Part shown: piece after piece, positions 31,646 through 41,559 of the stretch
Layout: every line of letters starts with the position of its first letter
Numbering within the stretch: position 1 is the first letter of the stretch
From: Gracilariopsis chorda
Lineage: Eukaryota; Rhodophyta; Florideophyceae; Gracilariales; Gracilariaceae
Assembly (NCBI GenBank): GCA_003194525.1
Contig: NBIV01000029.1
Span: forward strand, 62,001-126,000
DNA: 64,000 nucleotides
Direction: 5' to 3'
Notes under the pieces: model-generated
Told to the model about the DNA's origin: nothing
What the model saw: the letters and a program-made list of their open reading frames with translations, nothing else
Database searches by the model: none
Translations under genes and position numbers: made by a program

Positions 31646-31727
31646 GCTCGTGCCGGGAATTGAACCCGGATCTCCTCGGTGACAGCGAGATATACGTCGG
31701 CTGACTTAACCATTATACTACACGAAC
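31646..31727 (-). tRNA. tRNA-Asp (anticodon GTC) with enlarged D-loop
   Basis: Read on the minus strand, the ends pair as a 7-bp acceptor stem (GTTCGTG with CACGAGC, one G-T). The anticodon arm is a 5-bp stem with loop CTGTCAC, anticodon GTC. The T-arm is CCGGG-TTCAATT-CCCGG. A-box-like (TAGTATAATGG) and B-box (GGTTCAATTCC) promoters are present. The D-stem pairs GTAT with GTAT, but the D-loop is 19 nt, about 10 nt longer than normal; removing GTCAGCCGAC would leave a standard loop. The base at position 73 would be T rather than the G usual for tRNA-Asp, so function is not certain. Confidence 0.75.
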
Positions 31728-32212
31728 GTGACTTCGCTGCATCTGTTGTGAACAAAAGATTTACTTAAAGCAAAATGTTTTGAAAAAGGGGGCTTTGTTC
31801 TATCGCACTTCCGTTGCAAGCTGTAGAAGCCTGCGTTTCAGTACGACTCATCAATATTCCTTTGGTGCCTTTTCGTGGTTTCTTGAGCCTTCGGTCGATA
31901 CGATACGGATGTGGAGGAAGGCAGAAGGGGTCTACTTCGGAAACTTAGATTCTCCAGAACAGATTTTCTTCGTACCTGAAACGTTTTCAGGATCACTGAC
32001 GATGGTCCTCAAGCACATGTACACATGCACGGACTTTGCAAGGTACTAGCAACACCTACGCAGCAACATCATTACCAACAGTTTTTCACGGAAACGTTGA
32101 AGCAACTCCGCATTATTCAAGATTGTTTCACATAAGCGCAATATATAAACGTCCTCATATCCTAGTGGGTATAACTACAGTGCGATAGAGAAAAGATACG
32201 TTGCCGCAACAT

Positions 32213-32300
32213 GATCGTGTAGTGTGGGAAACTTCGTGCGTCGCCGCCCTTCTTAGTAAGAGGAGCGGCGACGCACGAAGTTTACCCACACTACACGATC
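32213..32300. repeat. Long near-perfect hairpin (35-bp arms)
   Basis: The left arm 32213-32247 and the right arm 32265-32300 are complementary over 35 bp with a single unpaired T in the right arm, around a 17-nt loop. It lies between the tRNA-Asp and MsrA genes. Its length is far beyond chance. It may be a foldback element, a small-RNA precursor or a terminator; the sequence alone does not decide. Confidence 0.85.
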
Positions 32301-32598
32301 GATAAGACGTTCTTACCCAACCTCCGGACCTCGCCACGTCACTTCAATCTGCGGCACAACGGTACCCTTCGGTAGGTCGTTCACGGCGCATATTTTTCTT
32401 CAGTTTTCATTCGAAGCTCATCCAAATCACCAGAAAAAATGACATTTGCGATCCAGAATGCACCGATCAAACCTCCTCGGTGTACGCTCGCCGAAATCCG
32501 AGTGCGGAGATTCTTGTTTGCCATTAAATAAGCGCCCTGCCCCTTCACAACGTCCGACATCGTCTCTGTTAACGAATTTCGCTCTCTTTCCCTCAACA

Positions 32599-33631
32599 AT
32601 GCGCAGTGCTTTTGTTCAGCCTCTACCCCTTTCCACGCGTTCTGTGCATCGCGCTATCAGCCCATTACGACCTCGCACCACAGTTCCAAGAGCTGCAATG
32701 GGCCCAATCGACTGGCTTCAGTCTTTGATCCGACCCACAACTTCAATGGCCACCACTCCAATTGCCCCGCCTACAAAGCACACTGTTCTTGGCAATCCCG
32801 TTGCCCCTCCACCTGGTGGGTGGCAAGCGCCGCTGCAAGAAGCCATGTTTGGACTCGGATGGTACGTTATGCTCTAGCAACTTCATCGCACCTCGTCTTA
32901 CTAACATTCTGTTCGTTCAGCTTTTGGGGGGCCGAGAGAAAGTTCTGGCAGAAGGACGGGGTTCACACTACAAGCGTCGGCTATGCGGGTGGGACCACCG
33001 ATCTTCCGACTTACAGAGAGGTCTGTTCCGGCCGAACTGGCCACGCAGAGGTACGTACAGTATAACTCACAACGTTTTTAGGCAAGAACTGACCAGTCTT
33101 GGTGTTTCATTCAGGTCGTAAATGTCGTATTCGACAGCTCCAAGACTTCTTACGAAGATATTATCAATGTTTTCTGGGAATCGCATGACCCAACTCAAAA
33201 GAACCGGCAGGGAAACGATGTTGGCACGCAGTACCGTAAGTTGGGTTTCCCAAATATGTTGGCTTCTGTTAGCGAATTATGTAACTCTAACCTCGTCTTC
33301 TGGTATATGTGAAGGTTCCGTGATTTACTACTACAATGATGAGCAAAAACGAGTGGCAGAAGCGACACGTGATCATTTCAACAGACTTCTGAAGGAAGCA
33401 GGCCGCAGCGCCATTGCTACCGAAATCCAAGCTGCGCCCAAATATTATTATGCCGAGGAATATCGTAAGTTACCACTGTCTAATTCATACCTGGGTTCTG
33501 AATCAAGATACAATGAGACTCTAACTCGAACACATCCCTCTGGGCGAACAGATCAACAATACTTGCACAAGAACCCATTCGGATACTGCGGTCTTGGAGG
33601 CACCGGTTTGTACAGCCCACGCACCGAGTAA
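32599..33631 (+). CDS. MSRA: Peptide methionine sulfoxide reductase A, plastid-type, five exons
   Basis: Exons are 32599-32861, 32921-33050, 33115-33235, 33315-33464 and 33552-33631, with GT-AG introns of 59, 64, 79 and 87 bp; all joins keep frame and give 247 residues. The enzyme reduces the S-epimer of methionine sulfoxide in proteins, using thioredoxin. Catalytic Cys88 lies in Gly-Cys-Phe-Trp-Gly, created across the first splice junction. The family's His-Asp-Pro-Thr segment, Gly-Thr-Gln-Tyr-Arg-Ser motif and a C-terminal Cys in Gly-Tyr-Cys-Gly are present. The first ~50 residues are rich in Ser, Thr, Arg and Pro without acidic residues, like a plastid transit peptide. The frame extends upstream, but the ATG at 32599 has the best context. 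Confidence 0.93.
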
Positions 33632-34118
33632 GCATCCCGAAAGTCGAACATCCATTGGCGATAACTGTTGACGTGAACAACTGTGCAGTGTGAAGTGCAG
33701 TGGTAGTCGCGTGCGTGAATGTACATCTGGAATACGAATTATGCATCACGGGCTAGGTTAATAAACTCCTGCGACGCACGGGCCGTGGGGGTTGATTACA
33801 AGAGTTGCTGACTTTCTGTAACAACTCACAGCGTAGCGTAGCGCAAAAAAAGAGGACGGCGCAATCACCTCTGATGATCTGCTCGTTCATCAGTCTTGCC
33901 TTTATTTGGGCGCTTAAGTACGCAGCTGTGCTAAGCTACGCGCCCCTTAGTCAGTGGCCTTGCTAAGCTACATGACCGTTAGTATTAAAAGTAATGTCCA
34001 ATTCGGATCTGACAAGCTAGTCTGACGGCATGCTACTGGGCTGTCTTGGCAATGATGTCGGTGCCTGATAACACTTTCACAACATTCATACCCATCATGC
34101 AGCAAGGTTCCTCGCGTC
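33632..34118. other. Intergenic, no gene seen
   Basis: These 487 bp separate the 3' ends of two convergent genes. Nothing recognisable is present. Confidence 0.4.
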
Positions 34119-34580
34119 TCAGGTTGTGTTGGACCTGGAGTTTTCTGCGGTTTGCTTGTCATCTATTCTTAACGTGCTTATTCCCTGCGCAACGCTTTCT
34201 AGACGGGCCTCCTCCTTCGTACCAATGTTCGGCGCTACCTTTCCAGCTTTGGCACTCTTTCGATCTTCTTGCCTGCGAAGTAGTACCTTAGTGGTGAAAC
34301 CACCTGGAACCATCACCGTGCCTAATCGAAATACTCGCCCGTGTGGCTTGTCATTTTCTCGGGTTACGTCCATTGCGTTGATAAGGATCATATTTCCCTG
34401 CTTGTCATAGCAGTCTAGCCTTCCTTCAATTACCCGTCCGTCCTTTAAAGAAACGCGAAGCAATCGACACATACACAATTCAACTACATTTCGGTGAGCG
34501 ACTGGCGTCTTGTCTGGTGCATCCTGTGCCTCGTTGTTTTCAGCGTCGTTCTTTATGTTATGTTTAAGAGCTCGGTCCAT
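34119..34580 (-). CDS. Sm-like protein, NAA38/LSMD1 type (NatC auxiliary subunit)
   Basis: The 153-residue protein has an Sm fold signature: Sm1 at about residues 40-67 (Leu-Arg-Val-x-Leu-Lys-Asp-Gly-Arg-Val-x-x-Gly, then Asp-Lys-Gln-Gly-Asn) and Sm2 at about 84-101 (Phe-Arg-Leu-Gly-x-x-Met-Val-Pro-Gly). The Met-Val-Pro-Gly ending and the arrangement fit LSMD1/NAA38, an auxiliary subunit of N-terminal acetyltransferase C, better than the canonical LSm1-8 proteins. The tail from residue 103 is charged and probably disordered. Other LSm-like proteins remain possible. Confidence 0.75.
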   Translation of the reverse strand: MDRALKHNIKNDAENNEAQDAPDKTPVAHRNVVELCMCRLLRVSLKDGRVIEGRLDCYDKQGNMILINAMDVTRENDKPHGRVFRLGTVMVPGGFTTKVLLRRQEDRKSAKAGKVAPNIGTKEEARLESVAQGISTLRIDDKQTAENSRSNTT

Positions 34581-36279
34581 GATGCGTGTGGCGAGATCGT
34601 GCCACTGCAGCGATAATCTCGCTGACAGCTCCGCGCGGAGAACACCAGTACCCTTGTGTTCACTGCAGATGCCTTTTCACGGATGCACCGCACAGTGACA
34701 CGCTGGCGATGAGCGGTTTCTGGATTTTCACGTTTTTTGTGTCGTCACATTGGATTGTACCCTTCTTGGTACGGAGTTCGTACCAAGGATAAGGGTTAAA
34801 GGGTTAGCGATCTACTCCAATTCGCTAATCGTCTCCTAGGAATCCTAGGCTGGGATGCATTACCTCGGATTTTGTGCCGTCTCCCAATGAATTCCCGTTC
34901 TTCATGGGAGCTTAGAGCCCTTAACCGCTTCGTTCCGCTAGTGTACGGGACCCCGTCGAGACGGGGCGGAGCCAGATGCACCGCGAAGTTGAGGGCGTTC
35001 GTGTCAATCTTCCTCCGTCCGTACCCCTTTGTTAAGAAATACGAACGTAAAAAGGCCGCCAGCTGGATAGTCCAAGAGGGTGAACCGGAGAACGAGAGCT
35101 TAGAAGCCCTCACCTATTCTTGCTCCAGTACAAAGGAAGAAAGCTTGCCTTTTGTGGGGCGGCACCATCGGCTTGCTCCAACTAGTATTGCTATTCATAT
35201 TGCCCTCTAGGACCAAACATGATCAAGCCACTAAGGACAATCGACTTCAGTGCTGCTTAGAGATAGAGTTATTATCTAGCTGCAGCGTCGATGTTTCAGG
35301 CCACAGCACTTGAGAGATAGAAGCAGAACCAGCCGTGTGTTGCAAACAGTTTGCGTAGTAGTCTATAAAGACTAGAACTGGACAAGTCATACCGTTGAGA
35401 AGCTAAGAAGCCACCTACCTTCCATAGAGATACGTCTTGGATAGCTGCGCATAAGTTTTCAAAGGAAGCCTTCGGTTTATCCCCCAAGACTATGCCGTGA
35501 ATAACACATGATATTCAACGTCGGTACACTTCCGGAACGCCCCTCTCAAAAGGAGTTGGTAGAACTGGCCATGGTATCTTAGCCTTACTTTCAAATGAAG
35601 CTCCGTATCGCAGTAGAATTCCCGAACAGGCTCATGATTTGCAGAGATATTCAGCTCTTATGAGTGATAAAACAAGCTCTCCGTGTATAGCGCAGTAGAT
35701 GCTCCATGTCTCTGATACGTTACTGTTTGGAATTCTACCATGCGTCGTCTGCTGAATACATTCTTTGCTTCCTGCACTTAGTTGGGGTGTGGAGGAACCG
35801 AACTCTGTGATGTGTTTTCAACATGCAACTCGATTGTATGTGCTACGCACTTAGTTGGGGTGTGGAGGAACCGAACTCTTTGATGTGTTTTCAACATGCA
35901 ACTCGATTGTATGTGCTACAGACGATGGGACCTGTACGGATCTGGCTTTCTTAATCTGAGCGCGGACGACATACATGGACCAAGTCTATTCCCTTGTCAG
36001 AGGTTTCGTAGACCTTGGGCATGGGCAGAAAAACGCTTCTGTTTTTTTAAGAAAACTGCAAACTTATCTATATTTTTGGCTTGGACATGCCCGCCGTCGT
36101 ACAAGGATAGTATACCTATCGAATTCAACACGAAGCACAACAGGGCAATCAAGACTTCTCTTCTGATTCATAAGGAGCAAACCGTTTCGCTCCACTCCAC
36201 ATATATTCTCGAGGAGTGTTGGGGAGCGGGTGGTATCTCTCAATTCGTTCTATAACTCTACACAGAGAGCGCTCACAAG
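34581..36279. other. 1.7-kb spacer with short repeats
   Basis: The spacer holds a GGTTAGCGATCTAC dispersed repeat (34802-34815) beside an imperfect GGTAC palindrome (about 34762-34784), and a 73-bp tandem duplication at 35774-35919. Around 34796-35210 both strands are open for more than 100 codons, but neither frame is recognisable as a protein. Confidence 0.4.
35774..35919. repeat. Tandem duplication, 73 bp x 2
   Basis: Positions 35774-35846 and 35847-35919 are the same sequence with one G/T difference. It lies 360 bp upstream of the NOP16 start codon. Confidence 0.9.
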
Positions 36280-36783
36280 ATGGGTAAACCCAGGCCGGGG
36301 TCTCGGAAAGGTATGACAAAGCTTTACAAAAGCGCAAAACGAACCGCAAGAAAGAAAGCCGCACAGCAACGCTCTATTCGACCTCGTTCTTCAAAGGTAG
36401 TGCACGAAACAGTCCGGTCTACGTGGGACTCCCGTCTGACCCCAGGGAACAATCTGAAGAAGATTGGCCTTCAAGCTTCTGTGAATCACATGGCCAAAAC
36501 GCGGGGAGGTCGCAAGGTGTCCATTCCTATTCAAGCGATACCGAAGGATGCCGAAGCGGTGATTGAGGACCTGGAAAAGGAAGCTTCGAGGAAAGAACGT
36601 CGGAATCTTGTGGTTCACCCTGGAGAGAGACGTGCTTTAGAGGCTATGATAAAACGTCACGGTGATAACTGGACTGCGATGTGTCGTGATATCAAACTTA
36701 ACTATCTGCAGTGGACCGCTACCCAACTGCAACGAAAAGTTGAACGAATGCGTGCCATTGATGCAACTAATGGTATGCAATAA
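36280..36783 (+). CDS. NOP16: Nucleolar protein 16 (60S ribosome biogenesis)
   Basis: The 167-residue basic protein starts with a Lys/Arg-rich N terminus. It contains the NOP16 hallmarks: Thr-Trp49-Asp50 followed by Asn-Asn-Leu-Lys-Lys-Ile-Gly-Leu, and a C-terminal motif (about residues 122-155) with Ile-Lys-Arg-His-Gly-Asp-Asn-Trp, an Arg-Asp-x-Lys-Leu-Asn segment and Gln-Leu-x-Arg-Lys-Val. NOP16 acts in the nucleolus on pre-60S particles. The length fits the family. No intron. Confidence 0.88.
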   Translation: MGKPRPGSRKGMTKLYKSAKRTARKKAAQQRSIRPRSSKVVHETVRSTWDSRLTPGNNLKKIGLQASVNHMAKTRGGRKVSIPIQAIPKDAEAVIEDLEKEASRKERRNLVVHPGERRALEAMIKRHGDNWTAMCRDIKLNYLQWTATQLQRKVERMRAIDATNGMQ

Positions 36784-38585
36784 GCATGCTCATTCTTTTT
36801 GTTTTGCGGAACGGAAATAGAAAATGCATAGTGCGTCCGCTTTCTATAAACAGCTTCTTGAGCGTTGCGATGAATGATGATGAAGACGTGTTTGTTTTCT
36901 GCACTTGCACTGGATCGTGTGATTGAAAACAGGGCTGCTACTGGAAAGGAAGCTAGATTGATGGTCTACTGTTCCCAATGTTGAACGTATCGTTTATTAG
37001 GCCGCAGTGCCAACAGTGCTTGTTCTGAGCAAAGAAGAGGCGCTTGACAAGATGCATGGCATGCTTAGCTGGAATGGCGAACGGTGGTGATGACGTTGAA
37101 GCGTTCGCAAGCCATTTTGCACATTGCAGTGACTTGATTAATGCAGCGACGTTGCTATTTTTGGAGGTGGATGTTGTATTATAAGGTCGACGACAAAGCA
37201 TGGAGATGATGAAGGGAGTGGAAGAGAAGACGAGAGGGAGTGGGCTGGAATGATTTGAATACATTACGTACGGCGAAGAAGACATGCTAGGTACAGGTGA
37301 CTGATTGAAAGATAAGGTTTGAACGTGTTGTCAGTGACCGAAAATGGTTTGTCTTGTGTGTTAAGCATTGCGGTGTTGATTTCTGAGAGGGCTGAGGATG
37401 AGGAAGGGGCAGCTTGAATTTAGAGTTTGAGAGAGGGTATCTATATTCTTGGCAGCAATCCTAGGGAAGGGAAGGTGACGACGATGCTGTCGTGGAGTGT
37501 AGTTAGATTGCACGCGAGCATAGTTTCCGCAGGACAGCCATGCTTGGTGACAGAGCAATCCGACCGCATGACTGTGGCGAAGAAGGGTGTGAGTGTTGTG
37601 AGGGGGGGTCAAGTAGGATTAGTGGTGGAAAGAAGACACGGACGGGAATGAGTGGCAGATCGGTGTTTGGGCACCGTCTGTAGGAGTGAGGTAAGGGTTA
37701 AGGGTTACCTTTGGTACCAACGGTACAGTACCGTTGGTAGAAACGAAGGACTTTGGTATGGCAGGACTGCGGAGTTAAGAACACATTGATAGGGCCATGC
37801 GAGAGCTGTGCGCAAGTAACCGTTTAACACTAGCTGGATACGGTGTTAGAGATCTGCAAACCCTGTAACCCTTGAACTGAGTGAAAGTTGTGTACGGTGT
37901 AGAAGAGCTGGTGTTTCAACATTGTTCGTAAGGTCAGGTGAGGAAGGTGTCTCGAAAGTACGTGTACTTGTGTAACGTGGTCGGGGATACGTCCCGAGTG
38001 GGAGCGCACATGCATTGGGCGAGAAACAGGTGTGCATGAGGCTTTGGGTGAACGCATGGCTCGCTCACGCAAAGCGCTGCGTGTGTGGCTTTCCATTGCT
38101 CGTGCGATGGTGCTCAATAGTTAGGAGCGAAAGGCGTGTGACGTCCTGCTGCAGATTACAGCGCCCAGAACGGAGAACGAATGAAGGGGCGTAAGAAAGA
38201 CGACTTGCACTGTTAACTTTCGTTTCTTACTGCGCGAAATCAGCGCGCGGTCAGCCGCCGCTCCGCCCGCCTTTTGCAGCTTACTGTGTACGACCAGCGG
38301 CGCGCGCCTTTTTGACCGTTTGCACGACGCGCGCAGACGCGTAAGCACCGCATATACGTCGGAAAAACAAAACGTGCGCTTGATGACCCATGATCCGGCG
38401 GTGTAGATCCGACGTGTATGTTTGCTGAGCAGAAATAACAATAATTGTCTCCCCTTGTTTACATAACTGCAGCCGCACCCTACTTTGCTCCCGCCACCCA
38501 CGCCCTCTCCGCCGCCGCAATGCTCGTCCCATTTCTCTGACATTTCACTGCACGGTCCGCCCCCATCCGCCACCCCCCGACAGTC
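36784..38585. other. 1.8-kb spacer with a perfect palindrome
   Basis: No gene is supported. A perfect 12-bp inverted repeat with a one-base spacer (37715-37739) lies next to AAGGGTTA-type repeats. Confidence 0.4.
37715..37739. repeat. Perfect 12-bp palindrome, 1-nt spacer
   Basis: TACCAACGGTAC at 37715-37726 is followed, after one A, by its exact complement at 37728-37739. Related GGTAC/CTACC words occur in other intergenic regions of the window. Confidence 0.85.
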
Positions 38586-39827
38586 ATGCCCAATTTGGCA
38601 TCATTTCGTGCTACATCATTCGATGTACCCCCTCTTCCCGACAAACTCCAACTGCAACATCTGTCTGCCAGAGATCCTCCCACAATGGCCTCCCCCCCTC
38701 CTACAACCGTCTCCCGTCGCTTCCCAGCAGACGACCACGTCGAGCTAGCCCCCGGTGACTACTCCGGAAAGCTCCCAGTCGATATCATGACCATGCCAGT
38801 CGTGCCCTGTCCGCTAATTAAGTTGGGAAATCGCGTAATCATATGCGGCAGGTACTCTGACAATGAGCCCTGCGTAAAAGCAGCCAACAGCCTCGGAGTA
38901 CTAATGCTGTCCTCCACCTATACCAACTGCAAACCGCCCGCAGCAATCACCCGCAGAGACAGCTTCATCGCCGACTGGAAAGCCTTTCATTACGAGATGT
39001 ACGGCCTTGTACCAAGACTGCCCACCGTTTCCGGTTCCAAGCTGGATTTGTTTCTGTTCGCAGAGCAGGTATTGCTGCTGGGCGGCATTGACACTGTTAT
39101 CGAGAAGCGCGGATTCGTAGTTCTCGCCAAGCAGTTGTGTCTCAGCAAACCTTGCACCAGTGCTGCCGTCGTTCTCAGAAGGGCCCATCAATCGCTAATG
39201 CATCAGTATGAACAGAGACTCATCCAACTTTCAACCGCAACTCCCGATCAAACCTATCTCCACTCACACCCGCGAGTCGCCCACCAACTCCCTGCAGAGC
39301 ACCCAAATGAACCCACACCTACACTGCCGTCGTTTCCATACCTCCCTCAGAATGCCCTCCACGATCCATACCACCGACACCCAACTAATCCAACCAACAA
39401 AATGCGTCGCATTTCTGAATCCGACTCCGATTCAAACGACCACTACTATCAAACCAGTGCTAGCCCCAGGAAGAAGATGCGTCGAATTTCAGACCCGCCT
39501 GCACTCTCGTCTGCATTCCCGAAATCCTCCACTTCACTAGCGCTGTCGCTCAACCCTCAATCGAATGTTGCAGCGCCCCCGCAACTGTCGTACGACAATA
39601 GATCGGCGCCACTTCCTGGACCAGCCCAAATAAACCGCCTATCTTATCCCCCGCGAGACGGCGCGCGCGCCGTGCTATCGGCCAGGGTTCTGGAGGTCAC
39701 CTCGGAAAGAACCCAGCTCTTAAACACTAACACTGTAGCGGAAACGGGCGCTTCTTTAGCGAACCTCTCTAACGATACTGGTTCGGTGGGCGTTGCACAT
39801 TTTGCAAACCAGGGCCCAGCACCTTAA
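38586..39827 (+). CDS. ARID-domain DNA-binding protein
   Basis: This intronless frame encodes 413 residues. Residues 126-212 match the ARID/BRIGHT fold: Trp-x-x-Phe-His helix, Leu-Pro-x-Val-x-Gly-x-x-Leu-Asp-Leu-x-x-Leu/Phe, Gly-Gly-Ile-Asp-x-Val-x-Glu-Lys-Arg, and an Arg-x-x-x-x-x-Leu-x-x-x-Tyr-Glu end helix. The Trp usual in the fifth helix is Phe. The rest is Pro/Ser-rich and probably disordered, with two Met-Arg-Arg-Ile-Ser repeats around residues 280-310. ARID proteins bind AT-rich DNA, often in chromatin-remodelling complexes. An in-frame ATG at residue 34 has the stronger context (ACAATGG), so the first 33 residues may be untranslated. Confidence 0.68.
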   Translation: MPNLASFRATSFDVPPLPDKLQLQHLSARDPPTMASPPPTTVSRRFPADDHVELAPGDYSGKLPVDIMTMPVVPCPLIKLGNRVIICGRYSDNEPCVKAANSLGVLMLSSTYTNCKPPAAITRRDSFIADWKAFHYEMYGLVPRLPTVSGSKLDLFLFAEQVLLLGGIDTVIEKRGFVVLAKQLCLSKPCTSAAVVLRRAHQSLMHQYEQRLIQLSTATPDQTYLHSHPRVAHQLPAEHPNEPTPTLPSFPYLPQNALHDPYHRHPTNPTNKMRRISESDSDSNDHYYQTSASPRKKMRRISDPPALSSAFPKSSTSLALSLNPQSNVAAPPQLSYDNRSAPLPGPAQINRLSYPPRDGARAVLSARVLEVTSERTQLLNTNTVAETGASLANLSNDTGSVGVAHFANQGPAP

Positions 39828-41128
39828 CCATGATATGCGTCAAGTCTCCAACCCCATGTATTTTGATCGCTTGCATTAGCTGTTGCTGCAAATGGTGTGC
39901 ATCAAAGGTTAATACCTGGTACTGGGTTCAACATTTGGCTTTCTTGCACGTCAATGGAAATCTGTTGATCTGCGTCATTTACGTTTCTCTTGCGCTCGCT
40001 GTGATGCTCACTTCCAAGTGTGACAAATGCTCTGCCCCGAGATGAACAAGTCGTCAAACACAAATCTCAAATCGCGGACATGAGTGAAGTTCTACTAGGC
40101 AACCTATGACTAGATAAGGGTTGCATACAACTCTGACAAAACCCCAGTGCTCCATCTTTCCTTTTCTTGCGAATGGACATCTCGCACTGCTCTACATGAG
40201 TTATGGAGACTGCATAGCATAGCACGATTGATCCACACAACGTCATCATGAGACCATGCAGGCTCTATGGCCTGCTTACAATAAAACAACGCTGCTGTAG
40301 AAGCACAGCTGAATACCTCTGCTCCAGACCCCTTCGTCGCTGTAGCCCTGTAACGTGCGATTTTACTACCCACTTGAGAACATACAAGAAAAGCATTCTT
40401 GCGCGAAAGTAAAGCATTTCTAGAACGTCCCTCTTCACAGCGAGCCAGTAACTGCGTTACTGCGATTAGTTACAAATTAATCTTCCGCCACGACTAGTCG
40501 ATGCTTGTGTGGTCCAAACCAAACCTCCAGAGTCGACGGGATCATATCGGTTTTTGTATTGTCACGATGCGTTGGGCGGAGGGAAGACATGGCATCTACT
40601 GGTTGCTTGTCGCTCAACTGGATACTTTTAGAGAAACTCTGCAACAGTGCCCTAAAGGAAACAGAACACTGATGGTCGAATTTCATCATACTATCCCGCA
40701 TGCGTTTTGTCTTTTGTAGACTTCCTTCATAGAAACGTCTCAAAGGTGCGCTTTGTTTACCTCGATAAGGAGAACACTACAAGTTTCTTCAGACTACCGA
40801 CAAGTCACCGTGGTATTCGTGTACCGAGACCGAATAGAACGAATTCGGGGAGAAATAGGCACTTCCGTGGCAATGGTTGCTTTCCCTGCTTGAAACTGTT
40901 CAAGAGCAAATTCTGTTGGTATCCTAAACACCCCTGTTATCCCATTCTGTTATTCACGCTTGATGTATATTCCTAGGTGGTGCTCGTAGCTGTTCACACA
41001 ATAATGTGGCAAGGGGCCACATTTTGGGGAACGAAGATCAATAAAACGGTCATATCTCGACAACGCAGAACGCAAATGCGACGGCGTCAAGTCCACAGAA
41101 CCGGCACCCAATGGCTTGCTATCACGAG
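39828..41128. other. 1.3-kb spacer before the transposon cluster
   Basis: No gene, RNA or repeat is recognised in this stretch. Confidence 0.35.
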
Positions 41129-41133
41129 AGCGC

Positions 41134-41270
41134 TGTGAATGTACTGACTGTGGCCGCTCATTGGAACGAGCCATAGGGTCCACACACTAGTCTTATGGAG
41201 CTAGTATATATAGCCTGACCGTTTTCACTCCCCTAAGAAGAATAAACAAAGCAGAGCGACAACCGCTACA
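41134..41270 (+). repeat. 5' LTR of element A
   Basis: 137 bp, TG...CA ends, with an internal TATATATAG and an AATAAA signal. The upstream 5-bp duplication AGCGC is at 41129-41133 and the primer-binding site follows at 41271. Confidence 0.85.
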
Positions 41271-41293
41271 TGGTAGCATCGCTGCGGCAATAC

Positions 41294-41559
41294 TGTAACA
41301 GCCTGTCCTACTAGACAGTCCTATCACTAAGATCACTATCACTACCCAGATGTAGTTCAGTGAGCTCGGGCGCTGCTCGCGCTGCTGAGGAGGATACTCG
41401 GAGCATTTTTGGCTTGGACTACTCAATAAATTGGGCCGGACCAACCGGCCCGGGGAAGCGAAGGCAAGAAGCCCAAGAAGAGATTCAATCGCTCCTCGTT
41501 CCCCTTTCTGTGCGCTGACGAAGAAGTCCTCGAGCGCGACCATGTCCAAGTCTACCCCA
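41294..41559 (+). repeat. 5' LTR of element B
   Basis: 266 bp, identical to the 3' LTR except at one base. The gag start codon (41542) lies inside it, 18 bp before its end. Confidence 0.92.

Noticed and set aside
34796..35210. Overlapping open frames of over 100 codons on both strands
   Set aside because: Neither protein is recognisable, and open frames on both strands at once suggest composition rather than coding.
37691..37708. AAGGGTTAAGGGTTA resembling a telomere repeat
   Set aside because: Only two units, internal to a gene-containing region; better explained as part of the dispersed spacer repeat.
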